DNA of 64,000 bases, from positions 1-64,000 of the forward strand of contig CALUKU010000012.1 in the NCBI GenBank assembly GCA_944321295.1, given 5' to 3'. Position numbers and translations under genes: made by a program. Each line of letters opens with the position of its first letter. The first letter of the stretch is position 1. Below, piece after piece: positions 1 to 7,156 of the stretch. The notes under the pieces were generated by a model. The model was given only the letters and a program-made list of their open reading frames with translations, was not told the origin of the DNA and ran no database searches. This DNA is from an uncultured Prevotella sp. (GTDB lineage: Bacteria > Bacteroidota > Bacteroidia > Bacteroidales > Bacteroidaceae).

Positions 1-127
1 CGTTTTTATTTTGCATTGCTCTCGATTTGGGTTACCTTTACATAAGGTAAACTGCATCTCGGCAATGAAAATAAAAGCGCGTTTCCCGCGTTTTTATTTT
101 GCATTGCTCTCGATTTGGGTTACCTTT
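1..127. repeat. Promoter-bearing direct repeat, two copies
   Basis: Positions 1-39 recur exactly at 89-127 (offset 88). Each copy holds a TTTG box and a TACCTTT box 19 bp apart. The identity stops one base before the final G of the -7 box: copy 1 reads TACCTTTA (33-40), copy 2 TACCTTTG (121-128), so only copy 2 is a full promoter. Between them lie a short palindrome (TTACCTT at 32-38 with AAGGTAA at 44-50) and an inverted stretch around GCGCG at 77-90. The repeat may continue upstream of the window. Confidence 0.85.
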
Positions 128-128
128 G
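98..128 (+). promoter_or_regulatory. Promoter of mfd
   Basis: TTTG at 98-101, 19-bp spacer, TACCTTTG at 121-128: an exact match to the Bacteroidetes primary sigma factor consensus TTTG-N19-TAnnTTTG. The mfd start codon is only 13 bases beyond the -7 box, so the mRNA leader must be very short. Confidence 0.8.
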
Positions 129-141
129 CCGACGATTTGAG

Positions 142-3100
142 ATGGAAATACAAGAGGTATTGAATTTATACGCCAAGTCGCCGCAGTCGGCGGCGTTGGC
201 GAAATTGCTTTGTGACAAGTCGGCAAGCACGGCTTATATCGACGGCGCCACGGCGTCAATCGTTCCCGTCATGTTCGCTTCGGTGGCACGAAACGCGGGA
301 CGGCTGTGCCTTTTCGTACTCGACGACGCCGAGGAGGCAGGCTACTTCTATCACGACCTTACGCAGATGTTGGGCAACAGCGACGTGCTCTTCTTCCCGT
401 CGTCATACCGCCGCCAGGTGAAGTACGGCCAGCGCGACTCCGCCAACGAAATACTTCGCACCGAGGTGCTGGGGCGCGTGATGAGAACCCCCTCTAACTC
501 CACCGAAGCGGAAGACGACGGGGCCTTATACATCGTCACCTGCCCCGAGGCGCTGGGCGAACTCGTAGTTTCGCGCCGCAGGATGGACGAGCACACCGTA
601 AGCATGCGCACGGGTGAGGCGCACGACATCACGCAGCTGTGCAAGCAACTGCGCTCACTGGGCTTCACCGAGGTGGACTATGTTTACGAGCCGGGCCAGT
701 TCGCCTTGCGCGGAAGCATACTCGACGTGTTCTCGTTCAGCAGCGAATATCCGTTCCGTGTCGACTTCTTCGGCGACACAATCGACTCAATACGTACGTT
801 CGAGGTGCAGAGCCAGCTGTCGCGCGACAAGCGCGACGCCGTAGAAATAGTGCCCGAACTGGCCACGCACGCCGACGAGAAGGTGCCGTTCTTGAGCTTC
901 CTGCCGTCAGACGCCGTGCTCGTGATGAAGGACTTCTTGTTCTGCCGTGAGAAAATCGACGGCATTTTCCGCGACGGATTTTCGTCGCAGGCTGTGAAAG
1001 AGAAGCTTGAGGGACTCACCGAGATGGAGCAGCAGGCCGCCATTAAGGAGCTGCAGGCCGGCAACATGCTCATCAGCGGGGCGCAATTCGCCGCCGACGC
1101 GCTTAAACTGCGCCGCATAGAGTTCGGCGCACGGCCTACGGGCGAGCCGCAGGCCGTGCTGAAGCTCGACGTCTCGCCGCAGCCGCTGTTCCATAAGAAC
1201 TTCGAACTGCTGGCGCGCACGCTTGAAGACTACACGCTGCGCGGCTACAAAATATACATCCTTGCAGACAGCCGCAAGCAGAACGAAAGGCTCAAGGAGA
1301 TACTCGAGAGCATGAAATCTCCGGGGTCTTTGCCGTTCACCCCGGTTGACAAGACGCTGCACGCAGGCTTCGCCGACAACACGCTGAAGGCGTGCTTCTT
1401 CACCGACCACCAGATATTCGACCGCTTCCATAAGTACAGCCTGCGCTCCGACGCGGCGCGCTCGGGCAAGATGGCGCTCACCATGAAAGAGCTGCAGGAG
1501 ATGGAACCGGGCGACTACATCGTGCACGTAGACTTCGGCATAGGGCGCTTCGCCGGCTTGGTGCGCGTTCCTTCGGGCAACAGCTACCAGGAGGTGATAA
1601 GGATTATCTACCAGAACAACGACAAGGTTGACGTTAGCATACACTCGCTTTACAAGATATCAAAGTATAAGCGCCGCGACAGCGAAACCCCGCCGCGCCT
1701 CAGCACGCTGGGCACCGGCGCCTGGGACCGCCTGAAGGAGCGCACGAAGAAGAGGATTAAGGACATAGCCCGCGACCTAATCAAGCTCTATGCGGCGCGC
1801 CGCCACGAGAAAGGTTTTGCTTTTTCGGCGGACAACTTCATGCAGCACGAGCTTGAGGCGAGCTTCATCTACGAGGACACGCCCGACCAGCTGAAAGCAA
1901 CCAACGACGTGAAGGCCGACATGGAGAGCTCGCGGCCGATGGACCGCCTCGTCTGCGGCGACGTGGGCTTCGGCAAGACGGAGGTTGCCATGCGCGCGGC
2001 GTTCAAGGCGGCATGCGACTCTAAGCAGGTGGCCGTGCTCGTGCCTACCACCGTGTTGGCCTACCAGCATTACCGGACGTTCGCCAAACGCCTGAAAGAC
2101 TTTCCCGTAAGGGTCGACTACCTGTCGCGCGCCCGCAGCGCAAAGCAGACACGCGAGGTGCTGGCCGACCTGGCCGAGGGCAAGATTGACATAATCGTCG
2201 GCACGCATAAGCTCATAGGCAAAAGCGTGAAGTTCAAGGACTTGGGCCTGCTTATAATAGACGAGGAACAGAAGTTCGGCGTAGCCACGAAGGAAAAGCT
2301 GCGCAAGATGAAGGTCAACGTCGACACGCTGACCATGTCGGCCACACCAATTCCGCGCACACTGCAGTTCTCGCTGATGGGCGCACGCGACATGAGCATA
2401 ATACAGACGCCGCCGCCCAACCGCTATCCGGTAAGCACAGAGGTGCACACCTTCGACAAAGAGGTGATAGCCGACGCCATAAACTTCGAGATGAGCCGCA
2501 ACGGACAGGTGTTCTTCGTCAACGACAGGATAAGCAACCTGCCCGAGATTGCGTCGCTCATACGCAAGTATGTGCCCGACGCCCGCGTTGCTGTGGGCCA
2601 CGGACAGATGAAGCCTGAGGAACTGGAGAAAATCCTGATGGGCTTCATCAACTATGATTACGACGTGCTGCTGTCAACCACCATCGTCGAAAACGGTATC
2701 GACATAAGCAACGCCAACACAATAATCATCAACGACGCCCACCGCTTCGGCCTGTCAGACCTGCACCAGATGCGTGGCCGCGTGGGCCGCAGCAACCGCA
2801 AGGCGTTCTGCTATCTGCTGGCTCCGCCTAAGTCGGCGCTCAGCCAGGAGGCGCGCCGCAGGCTCGAGGCGCTGGAAACTTTCTCTGAACTTGGCAGCGG
2901 CTTCAACCTCTCAATGCAAGACCTCGACATACGCGGAGCGGGCAACCTGCTCGGCGCCGAACAGAGCGGATTCATGGAAGACCTCGGTTACGAAACCTAT
3001 CAGAAAATACTCAACCAGGCCGTAACCGAACTGAAGAACGACGAGTTCAGCGAAATGTACGAGGACGAGATGGCCGAAGGGCGCGAGATTACGGGTGACG

Positions 3101-3555
3101 AGTTCGTAGAAGACTGCGCCATCGAGAGCGACCTTGAGATGTACCTGCCCGACCAGTACGTGCCGAGCAGCAGCGAACGCATGCTCTTATACCGTGAGCT
3201 TGACAACATCAACGACGACGCCGGGCTAAAGCAATACCAGTCAAGGCTTGAAGACCGCTTCGGCCCCGTGCCGCGCGAGGGACTCGAACTGATGCACGTT
3301 GTGCCCCTGCGCCGCCTCGGCAAGAGCCTCGGATGCGAGAAGATAATATTGCGGCAGGGACAGATGCGCATGCAGTTCGTCAGCAATCCCATGAGCGCCT
3401 ACTACAAGAGCAAGGCCTTCGACAAGGTGCTCAACTACATTGGCCGCAACCCACGCCGCTGCAACCTTAAGGAAGTGGCGGGCAAAAGGATGATGGTAGT
3501 CAGCTCGGTGGCGTCGGTGGAAGAGGCCGCAAACGTGCTCAGGAACATCTGTTGA
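142..3555 (+). CDS. mfd: Transcription-repair coupling factor Mfd
   Basis: Encodes about 1137 residues, the usual length for Mfd, the ATP-dependent translocase that removes RNA polymerase stalled at DNA lesions and recruits the UvrABC excision machinery. Visible in order are the UvrB-like N-terminal modules, a CarD-like RNA polymerase interaction domain (around PGDYIVHVDFGIGRFAG), then a superfamily 2 helicase core with Walker A GFGKT near residue 610 and a DEEQ Walker B near residue 704, the motif III SATPIPRTL, the QMRGRVGR motif, and a C-terminal TRCF domain. The ATG at 142 is chosen because it follows the promoter; an upstream TTG at 115 is in frame but lies inside the promoter. It is a monocistronic unit followed by a repeat element. 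Confidence 0.96.
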   Translation: MEIQEVLNLYAKSPQSAALAKLLCDKSASTAYIDGATASIVPVMFASVARNAGRLCLFVLDDAEEAGYFYHDLTQMLGNSDVLFFPSSYRRQVKYGQRDSANEILRTEVLGRVMRTPSNSTEAEDDGALYIVTCPEALGELVVSRRRMDEHTVSMRTGEAHDITQLCKQLRSLGFTEVDYVYEPGQFALRGSILDVFSFSSEYPFRVDFFGDTIDSIRTFEVQSQLSRDKRDAVEIVPELATHADEKVPFLSFLPSDAVLVMKDFLFCREKIDGIFRDGFSSQAVKEKLEGLTEMEQQAAIKELQAGNMLISGAQFAADALKLRRIEFGARPTGEPQAVLKLDVSPQPLFHKNFELLARTLEDYTLRGYKIYILADSRKQNERLKEILESMKSPGSLPFTPVDKTLHAGFADNTLKACFFTDHQIFDRFHKYSLRSDAARSGKMALTMKELQEMEPGDYIVHVDFGIGRFAGLVRVPSGNSYQEVIRIIYQNNDKVDVSIHSLYKISKYKRRDSETPPRLSTLGTGAWDRLKERTKKRIKDIARDLIKLYAARRHEKGFAFSADNFMQHELEASFIYEDTPDQLKATNDVKADMESSRPMDRLVCGDVGFGKTEVAMRAAFKAACDSKQVAVLVPTTVLAYQHYRTFAKRLKDFPVRVDYLSRARSAKQTREVLADLAEGKIDIIVGTHKLIGKSVKFKDLGLLIIDEEQKFGVATKEKLRKMKVNVDTLTMSATPIPRTLQFSLMGARDMSIIQTPPPNRYPVSTEVHTFDKEVIADAINFEMSRNGQVFFVNDRISNLPEIASLIRKYVPDARVAVGHGQMKPEELEKILMGFINYDYDVLLSTTIVENGIDISNANTIIINDAHRFGLSDLHQMRGRVGRSNRKAFCYLLAPPKSALSQEARRRLEALETFSELGSGFNLSMQDLDIRGAGNLLGAEQSGFMEDLGYETYQKILNQAVTELKNDEFSEMYEDEMAEGREITGDEFVEDCAIESDLEMYLPDQYVPSSSERMLLYRELDNINDDAGLKQYQSRLEDRFGPVPREGLELMHVVPLRRLGKSLGCEKIILRQGQMRMQFVSNPMSAYYKSKAFDKVLNYIGRNPRRCNLKEVAGKRMMVVSSVASVEEAANVLRNIC

Positions 3556-3565
3556 CGCCCTGCAA

Positions 3566-3764
3566 TAACATGAGTTCAGTAAAACCTTTATGATAAAATA
3601 CATTAAATACACCTCTCGTAGGGACTAATTTATTTTGTCCGCACGTTTCACGGAAACGTATTTTATTGATATAGATTACTCATACGCTCTTTAAGAGCGT
3701 GCGGACACAATAAATTATGTCCCTACGTTAATGGGTGTTTTTCTTATCAAACTCACGTTGTTAT
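3566..3764. mobile_element. MITE-like element, copy M1
   Basis: About 200 bp with degenerate outer terminal inverted repeats (ATAACATGAGTT at the left; the mirror of ATAACAACGTGAG at the right) and an inner core at 3618-3726 that starts GTAGGGAC and ends GTCCCTAC. The core arms also pair over TTTATT/AATAAA and TGTCCGCACG/CGTGCGGACA, so the whole core is a large palindrome. The same core recurs near 31.8, 43.3, 51.7 and 53.1 kb. It has no coding capacity. It sits directly behind mfd. Confidence 0.75.
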
Positions 3765-3774
3765 GATAAAAAAA

Positions 3775-3818
3775 GAAGCCGCCGGCGTGACGCATCATTG
3801 CGTCGTACCGGCGGCTTC
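3775..3818 (-). terminator. Intrinsic terminator of the minus-strand lipoprotein gene
   Basis: Perfect inverted repeat GAAGCCGCCGG / CCGGCGGCTTC with an inner GACGC/GCGTC stem. On the minus strand it is followed by a run of seven T residues, as expected for rho-independent termination of the gene ending at 3839. Confidence 0.88.
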
Positions 3819-3838
3819 AACTTTTGTCTTATCCAAAC

Positions 3839-4417
3839 TTATTCAATAGTGTCAGGCGCTACGCCTATCTTCCTCACAGGCTTTGCAGCCTCGGCTGCAC
3901 CTGAACGAGAGTAAGGATAGGGGTAATCGTTGTAATATGAGTCATACCAATAGTCCCATCCCCATTCGTAGTCGTCCCAATTAGGCGAGGCCACCTTTGA
4001 AAGGTCAAACTGCATGGGGTCGTTGTAGTCGCTGTCCATCCAGCCTCTGAAACGGCCGCCGGACAAAGAATAGTCGTAAATGTAGAAATACGAATTGTCC
4101 TCAATCGAGTAAATGCTTATCACGCCGTCGTCAACGGTCCACTCAATGTGGCTGGCGAAATAGTCCCAAGGCGCCCCGCTGTAATAGTCGATCCAGTAAC
4201 CTGTGCCCGTAGAGTATTCATATGGGTTACTGTCAAACGCTATCTCGGTTTCGTATGCTGTGTAAACCTGTCCGTTCCACTCGCTGTAAACGTGCATGTT
4301 GCCCCTCCACACGCCCTCAAGAGTGTCTGCCACGTACACGTCTTCGTCGCAACTTGTCATCGTCAACGACAATACAGCCATTGCCATTACGGCAAGAAGT
4401 GATGTAATCTTCTTCAT
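3839..4417 (-). CDS. Putative exported lipoprotein, function unknown
   Basis: Encodes 192 residues. The N-terminus is a lipoprotein signal peptide with lipobox LTMTSC (cysteine near residue 23) followed by acidic residues DEDV, the usual arrangement for Bacteroidetes surface or periplasmic lipoproteins. The mature part is rich in Tyr, Trp and Asp and contains the segment LEGVWRGNMHVYS, reminiscent of small beta-barrel lipocalin-like folds, but no named family is recognised. It has its own promoter and terminator, so it is a single-gene unit between mfd and dnaX. Function is unknown. Confidence 0.8.
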   Translation of the reverse strand: MKKITSLLAVMAMAVLSLTMTSCDEDVYVADTLEGVWRGNMHVYSEWNGQVYTAYETEIAFDSNPYEYSTGTGYWIDYYSGAPWDYFASHIEWTVDDGVISIYSIEDNSYFYIYDYSLSGGRFRGWMDSDYNDPMQFDLSKVASPNWDDYEWGWDYWYDSYYNDYPYPYSRSGAAEAAKPVRKIGVAPDTIE

Positions 4418-4449
4418 CGTAGTAAAATTATTAATTTGTAATTCTTCCG

Positions 4450-4457
4450 CAAAAGTA
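4450..4457 (-). promoter_or_regulatory. -7 box of the lipoprotein gene
   Basis: On the minus strand this reads TACTTTTG, matching TAnnTTTG, 32 bases upstream of the start codon. A TTG lies roughly 20 bases further upstream but the -33 box is weak. Confidence 0.6.
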
Positions 4458-4535
4458 GTCTGTTTGTCGTATTTTCACAAGCAAATATCCATATTTATGA
4501 ATAGGGAATTCCCTATCGGAGGCTTCCGTCGTGAC

Positions 4536-6350
4536 TCAATTCAGCTCAAGACCGAGTTGCTCGGCCAACATGCCGAAGGCTTTGTTGCCGGCCTTCAACT
4601 CGTCGAACCGCTCGCGGTTGGTAGGTATGCGCTTTATCTCCTCGGGCTTAGCCAGGCGTAGGTTGAGGGTCATCGCGGTGTTTTTCAACGCCATGGCCAG
4701 AGTGTTGCGTATGCGCCCTTTTATCTTCTGGATGTCGTCGAGCAATATTTGATTGTCAACCACAAGCTCAACGTTCGGAAAGTCGGTTATCCTCGGCGTC
4801 ATGTTCTTCATCCTCGCGGCTATGCCGGTCATCTCGCGCGGCATGCGGTTGCACATGGCCACCCACTGCATTTGCAGCTGCTCATCGGTGAAGTCGTTAC
4901 GCTGTCCGGTGTCCTTTACGTCCTCGACGCTCTCTATCACGGCCTTCTCTTCGCCGCGCCGCCTCAGGTTGTCAAACGTCTTGCCAATCTTGCCCAGCTT
5001 CAGGCCCTTAAGCGGAGAAGCAGCCGCAGGGCGTGCTGCAGCCGTGCGGTTGTCGTCATGATGCGCTGCAGGCGTCGGTTCGGCAACCGTTCCGCCGGCA
5101 ACAACAGCTTTCACGGCAGCGGCTGAACCGCCGTCGCCGTCATGAGCCTCGGCCTCAGCCACCTGCTTAGCCTCCGACGGCCGAGCGCTCTTAAGTCTTT
5201 TGAACAGGGATTTCAATCTCTTAGGGCCGCGCCCCGACGCCGCGGAGTCGTCGTCGGGCTGCGTAATCTGCGACATCTCGATAAGCGTCAGCTCAACCAG
5301 CAGACGCTTGTTGCCGCTCTGGCGGTAGTTTATGTCGCAGTCGTTCATTATCTTCAGCGCCTTATACAAGAAGGCGGCAGGGCACTTCTTGGCCTGTTCC
5401 TTGTAGCGTTCGGCCTGGCGCTCGCTGGTCTGCAGCAGCGGCAGGGTCTGCTCGTCCTTGGCCATCAGCACGTTCCTGACGTGCACGGCCAGCCCGCTTA
5501 TGAGATGGCTGCCGTCAAAACCCTTGTTGATAATGTTGTCGAGCAACACCATCACGTCGGCCGTCTTGTTCCCAAGACATAGGTCTATTATGTTAAAGTA
5601 ATTGTCGGCGTCGAGCACGTTGAGGTCTTCGATTACCTTCTGGTAAGTGATGTCGCCCTGGCAGAAGCTTGCCGCCTGGTCAAACACCGAAAGGGCGTCG
5701 CGCATGCCGCCGTCGGCCTTCTCGGCAATGACGTTTAGCGCCTCCTCCTCGTAGGTTATCCCCTCGTTCGCGGCAACCATCTTCAGCTGCTTGACGATGT
5801 TGGGCACCGTCATGCGTTCGAAGTCGTAAATCTGGCAACGCGAAATAATCGTTGGCAGAATCTTGTGCTTCTCCGTTGTGGCGAGGATGAAGATGACATG
5901 GGCGGGCGGCTCCTCAAGCGTCTTAAGGAAGGCGTTGAACGCCGCCGTCGACAGCATGTGCACCTCGTCGATGATGAAAACCTTGTAGCGCCCCACCTGC
6001 GGCGGTATGCGCGTCTGCTCCATCAGCGCCTTTATGTTCTCCACGGAGTTGTTGCTTGCGGCGTCAAGCTCGAAGATGTTGTAAGAGCGTTGCTCGTTGA
6101 ACGCCTTGCAGCTCTCACACTCGTTGCACGCCTCGCCGTCGTCGGTGGGGTGCTGGCAGTTGATGGCCTTGGCGAAGATGCGGGCGCAAGTGGTCTTGCC
6201 CACGCCCCTCGGTCCGCAGAACAGGTAGGCATGTGCCAGCTTGCCGCTCTTCACGGCGTTCTTGAGCGTCGTGGTGAGCGCCGTCTGGCCTACCACCGCG
6301 TCGAACGACATGGGGCGGTATTTACGCGCCGAAACGATATATTCTTTCAT
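4536..6350 (-). CDS. dnaX: DNA polymerase III subunit gamma/tau
   Basis: Encodes about 604 residues. DnaX is the ATPase of the clamp loader that places the sliding clamp on primed DNA and links the polymerase cores. The N-terminus has Walker A GPRGVGKTTC (residues 46-55), a zinc-binding set of cysteines ending CNECESC, the DEVHMLS Walker B region and the SRC sensor 1 (IISRCQIYDFE). The middle holds the DNA pol III gamma/tau domain III; the C-terminal third is a low-complexity Ala/Lys linker and then a conserved tail. The start MKEYIVSARKYRPMSF at 6350 is chosen because it matches the family start and lies just behind a promoter; the open frame extends upstream but through the promoter and a repeat. 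No clear slippery heptamer for a gamma frameshift was seen. Confidence 0.95.
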   Translation of the reverse strand: MKEYIVSARKYRPMSFDAVVGQTALTTTLKNAVKSGKLAHAYLFCGPRGVGKTTCARIFAKAINCQHPTDDGEACNECESCKAFNEQRSYNIFELDAASNNSVENIKALMEQTRIPPQVGRYKVFIIDEVHMLSTAAFNAFLKTLEEPPAHVIFILATTEKHKILPTIISRCQIYDFERMTVPNIVKQLKMVAANEGITYEEEALNVIAEKADGGMRDALSVFDQAASFCQGDITYQKVIEDLNVLDADNYFNIIDLCLGNKTADVMVLLDNIINKGFDGSHLISGLAVHVRNVLMAKDEQTLPLLQTSERQAERYKEQAKKCPAAFLYKALKIMNDCDINYRQSGNKRLLVELTLIEMSQITQPDDDSAASGRGPKRLKSLFKRLKSARPSEAKQVAEAEAHDGDGGSAAAVKAVVAGGTVAEPTPAAHHDDNRTAAARPAAASPLKGLKLGKIGKTFDNLRRRGEEKAVIESVEDVKDTGQRNDFTDEQLQMQWVAMCNRMPREMTGIAARMKNMTPRITDFPNVELVVDNQILLDDIQKIKGRIRNTLAMALKNTAMTLNLRLAKPEEIKRIPTNRERFDELKAGNKAFGMLAEQLGLELN

Positions 6351-6358
6351 AGTACGTG

Positions 6359-6366
6359 CAAAGGTA
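6359..6366 (-). promoter_or_regulatory. -7 box of dnaX
   Basis: Minus strand TACCTTTG, an exact TAnnTTTG, 8 bases upstream of the dnaX ATG. The resulting leader would be only a few bases long. Confidence 0.7.
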
Positions 6367-6427
6367 AGGATTTTATACGAGAAACTGAAATTAAGGATTA
6401 AGAATAATGTAAGAAAATAAGCCGACC

Positions 6428-6515
6428 GCAATCGGCGGTCTTTCGCACGGCAAAAGGTTACCTTTCGCCTCGTAAAAGGCAGCCTTTTGCGTCCCGTTTT
6501 GCCGCCTTTTACAGA
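6428..6515. repeat. Four-unit 22-bp palindromic array A1
   Basis: Four consecutive 22-bp units (6428-6449, 6450-6471, 6472-6493, 6494-6515). Their cores include AAAAGGTTACCTTTC and AAAAGGCAGCCTTTT. A box related to TTGATNATCAA (TTAGTCAGCAA on the minus strand) lies just to the right. It is one of nine arrays of identical size in the window and lies upstream of dnaX. Confidence 0.85.
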
Positions 6516-6545
6516 ATTGCTGACTAACCGACCGTCAACAGGCCA

Positions 6546-7071
6546 TCTCAAAAATCAGATTCATCCGCAGATTAAGCGCATGGCAGGTATTCACTCTTGT
6601 TAAATTTTTATCATTAATAATGAATACACCTCTTCATACCCCAACGGTCGTCAACCATAAAAATATAAATTAAACGCAAATTTAACATCACAATGTCACA
6701 TCCTTACGCATATTACTGATTATCAAAGGTTTAAGCTGTGACATTACTTCATTGTCATCTTCACCATCATCACAAAGACATCGGGCGTGACGGTTGGTGA
6801 CAATGTCGCTCGCCATAATGTCACCATGTAACGCCGTTGTCATCAACGTCTTACGTCGCATTGTGACATTGTGATAATATAATCTATAAATGAAAATCAT
6901 TTTTCAGGTTTCAACATATCGTTTCTTGAGTCCCCGTTTGCTAATTATCACATTGCTAAAGGGTACGTTTATCAAGGTAATTAGTGCTTTCTTGCTATAG
7001 TGGGCACCAATAATTGGTAATCAGCGGACAACGACACAATGTGAAAAATGTTTTGAATTATCAAACATGAT
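6546..7071. other. AT-rich intergenic stretch with no recognised gene
   Basis: About 525 bp between dnaX and the LRR gene. Short open frames are present but have no codon bias or start signals. Several GTGACAAT / ATTGTGACA words occur between 6690 and 6880, pointing in both directions, but no ordered repeat was resolved. Confidence 0.5.
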
Positions 7072-7146
7072 AGAGTTAAGGATTAAGAACGTATATTTCG
7101 CAGCCATGACAACCGGCTCAAAATATTTTTCTTAATCCTTAACTCT
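7072..7146 (-). terminator. Perfect 18-bp hairpin behind the LRR gene
   Basis: AGAGTTAAGGATTAAGAA at 7072-7089 pairs exactly with its complement at 7129-7146, loop about 39 bases. It directly follows the stop codon of the minus-strand LRR gene and ends in an AT-rich stretch, so it probably acts as a terminator. One of a class of hairpins made of repeated GAGTTAA-like words. Confidence 0.65.
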
Positions 7147-7156
7147 TAATTTTAAT

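Noticed and set aside
38-259. 73-codon open frame on the minus strand at the window start
   Set aside because: It lies across the duplicated promoter repeat and the 5' end of mfd; short translations of this type look like a by-product of the repeat.
1777-2601. Long minus-strand open frames inside mfd and similar shadows in asnA, pepT, ppk1, recA and alaS
   Set aside because: They lie opposite strongly supported genes, arise from GC-rich codon structure and match no family.
4536-6350. Programmed frameshift in dnaX giving a gamma form
   Set aside because: No A6G-type slippery sequence with a following stem was found in the expected region.
6428-6515. CRISPR array interpretation of the palindromic arrays
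   Set aside because: Units are contiguous 22-mers with no constant repeat alternating with unique spacers, always only four, and no cas genes are in the window.
6600-7070. Replication-origin-like or iteron region (repeated GTGACAAT words)
   Set aside because: The words are irregularly spaced and no DnaA-box cluster or replication gene adjoins them.
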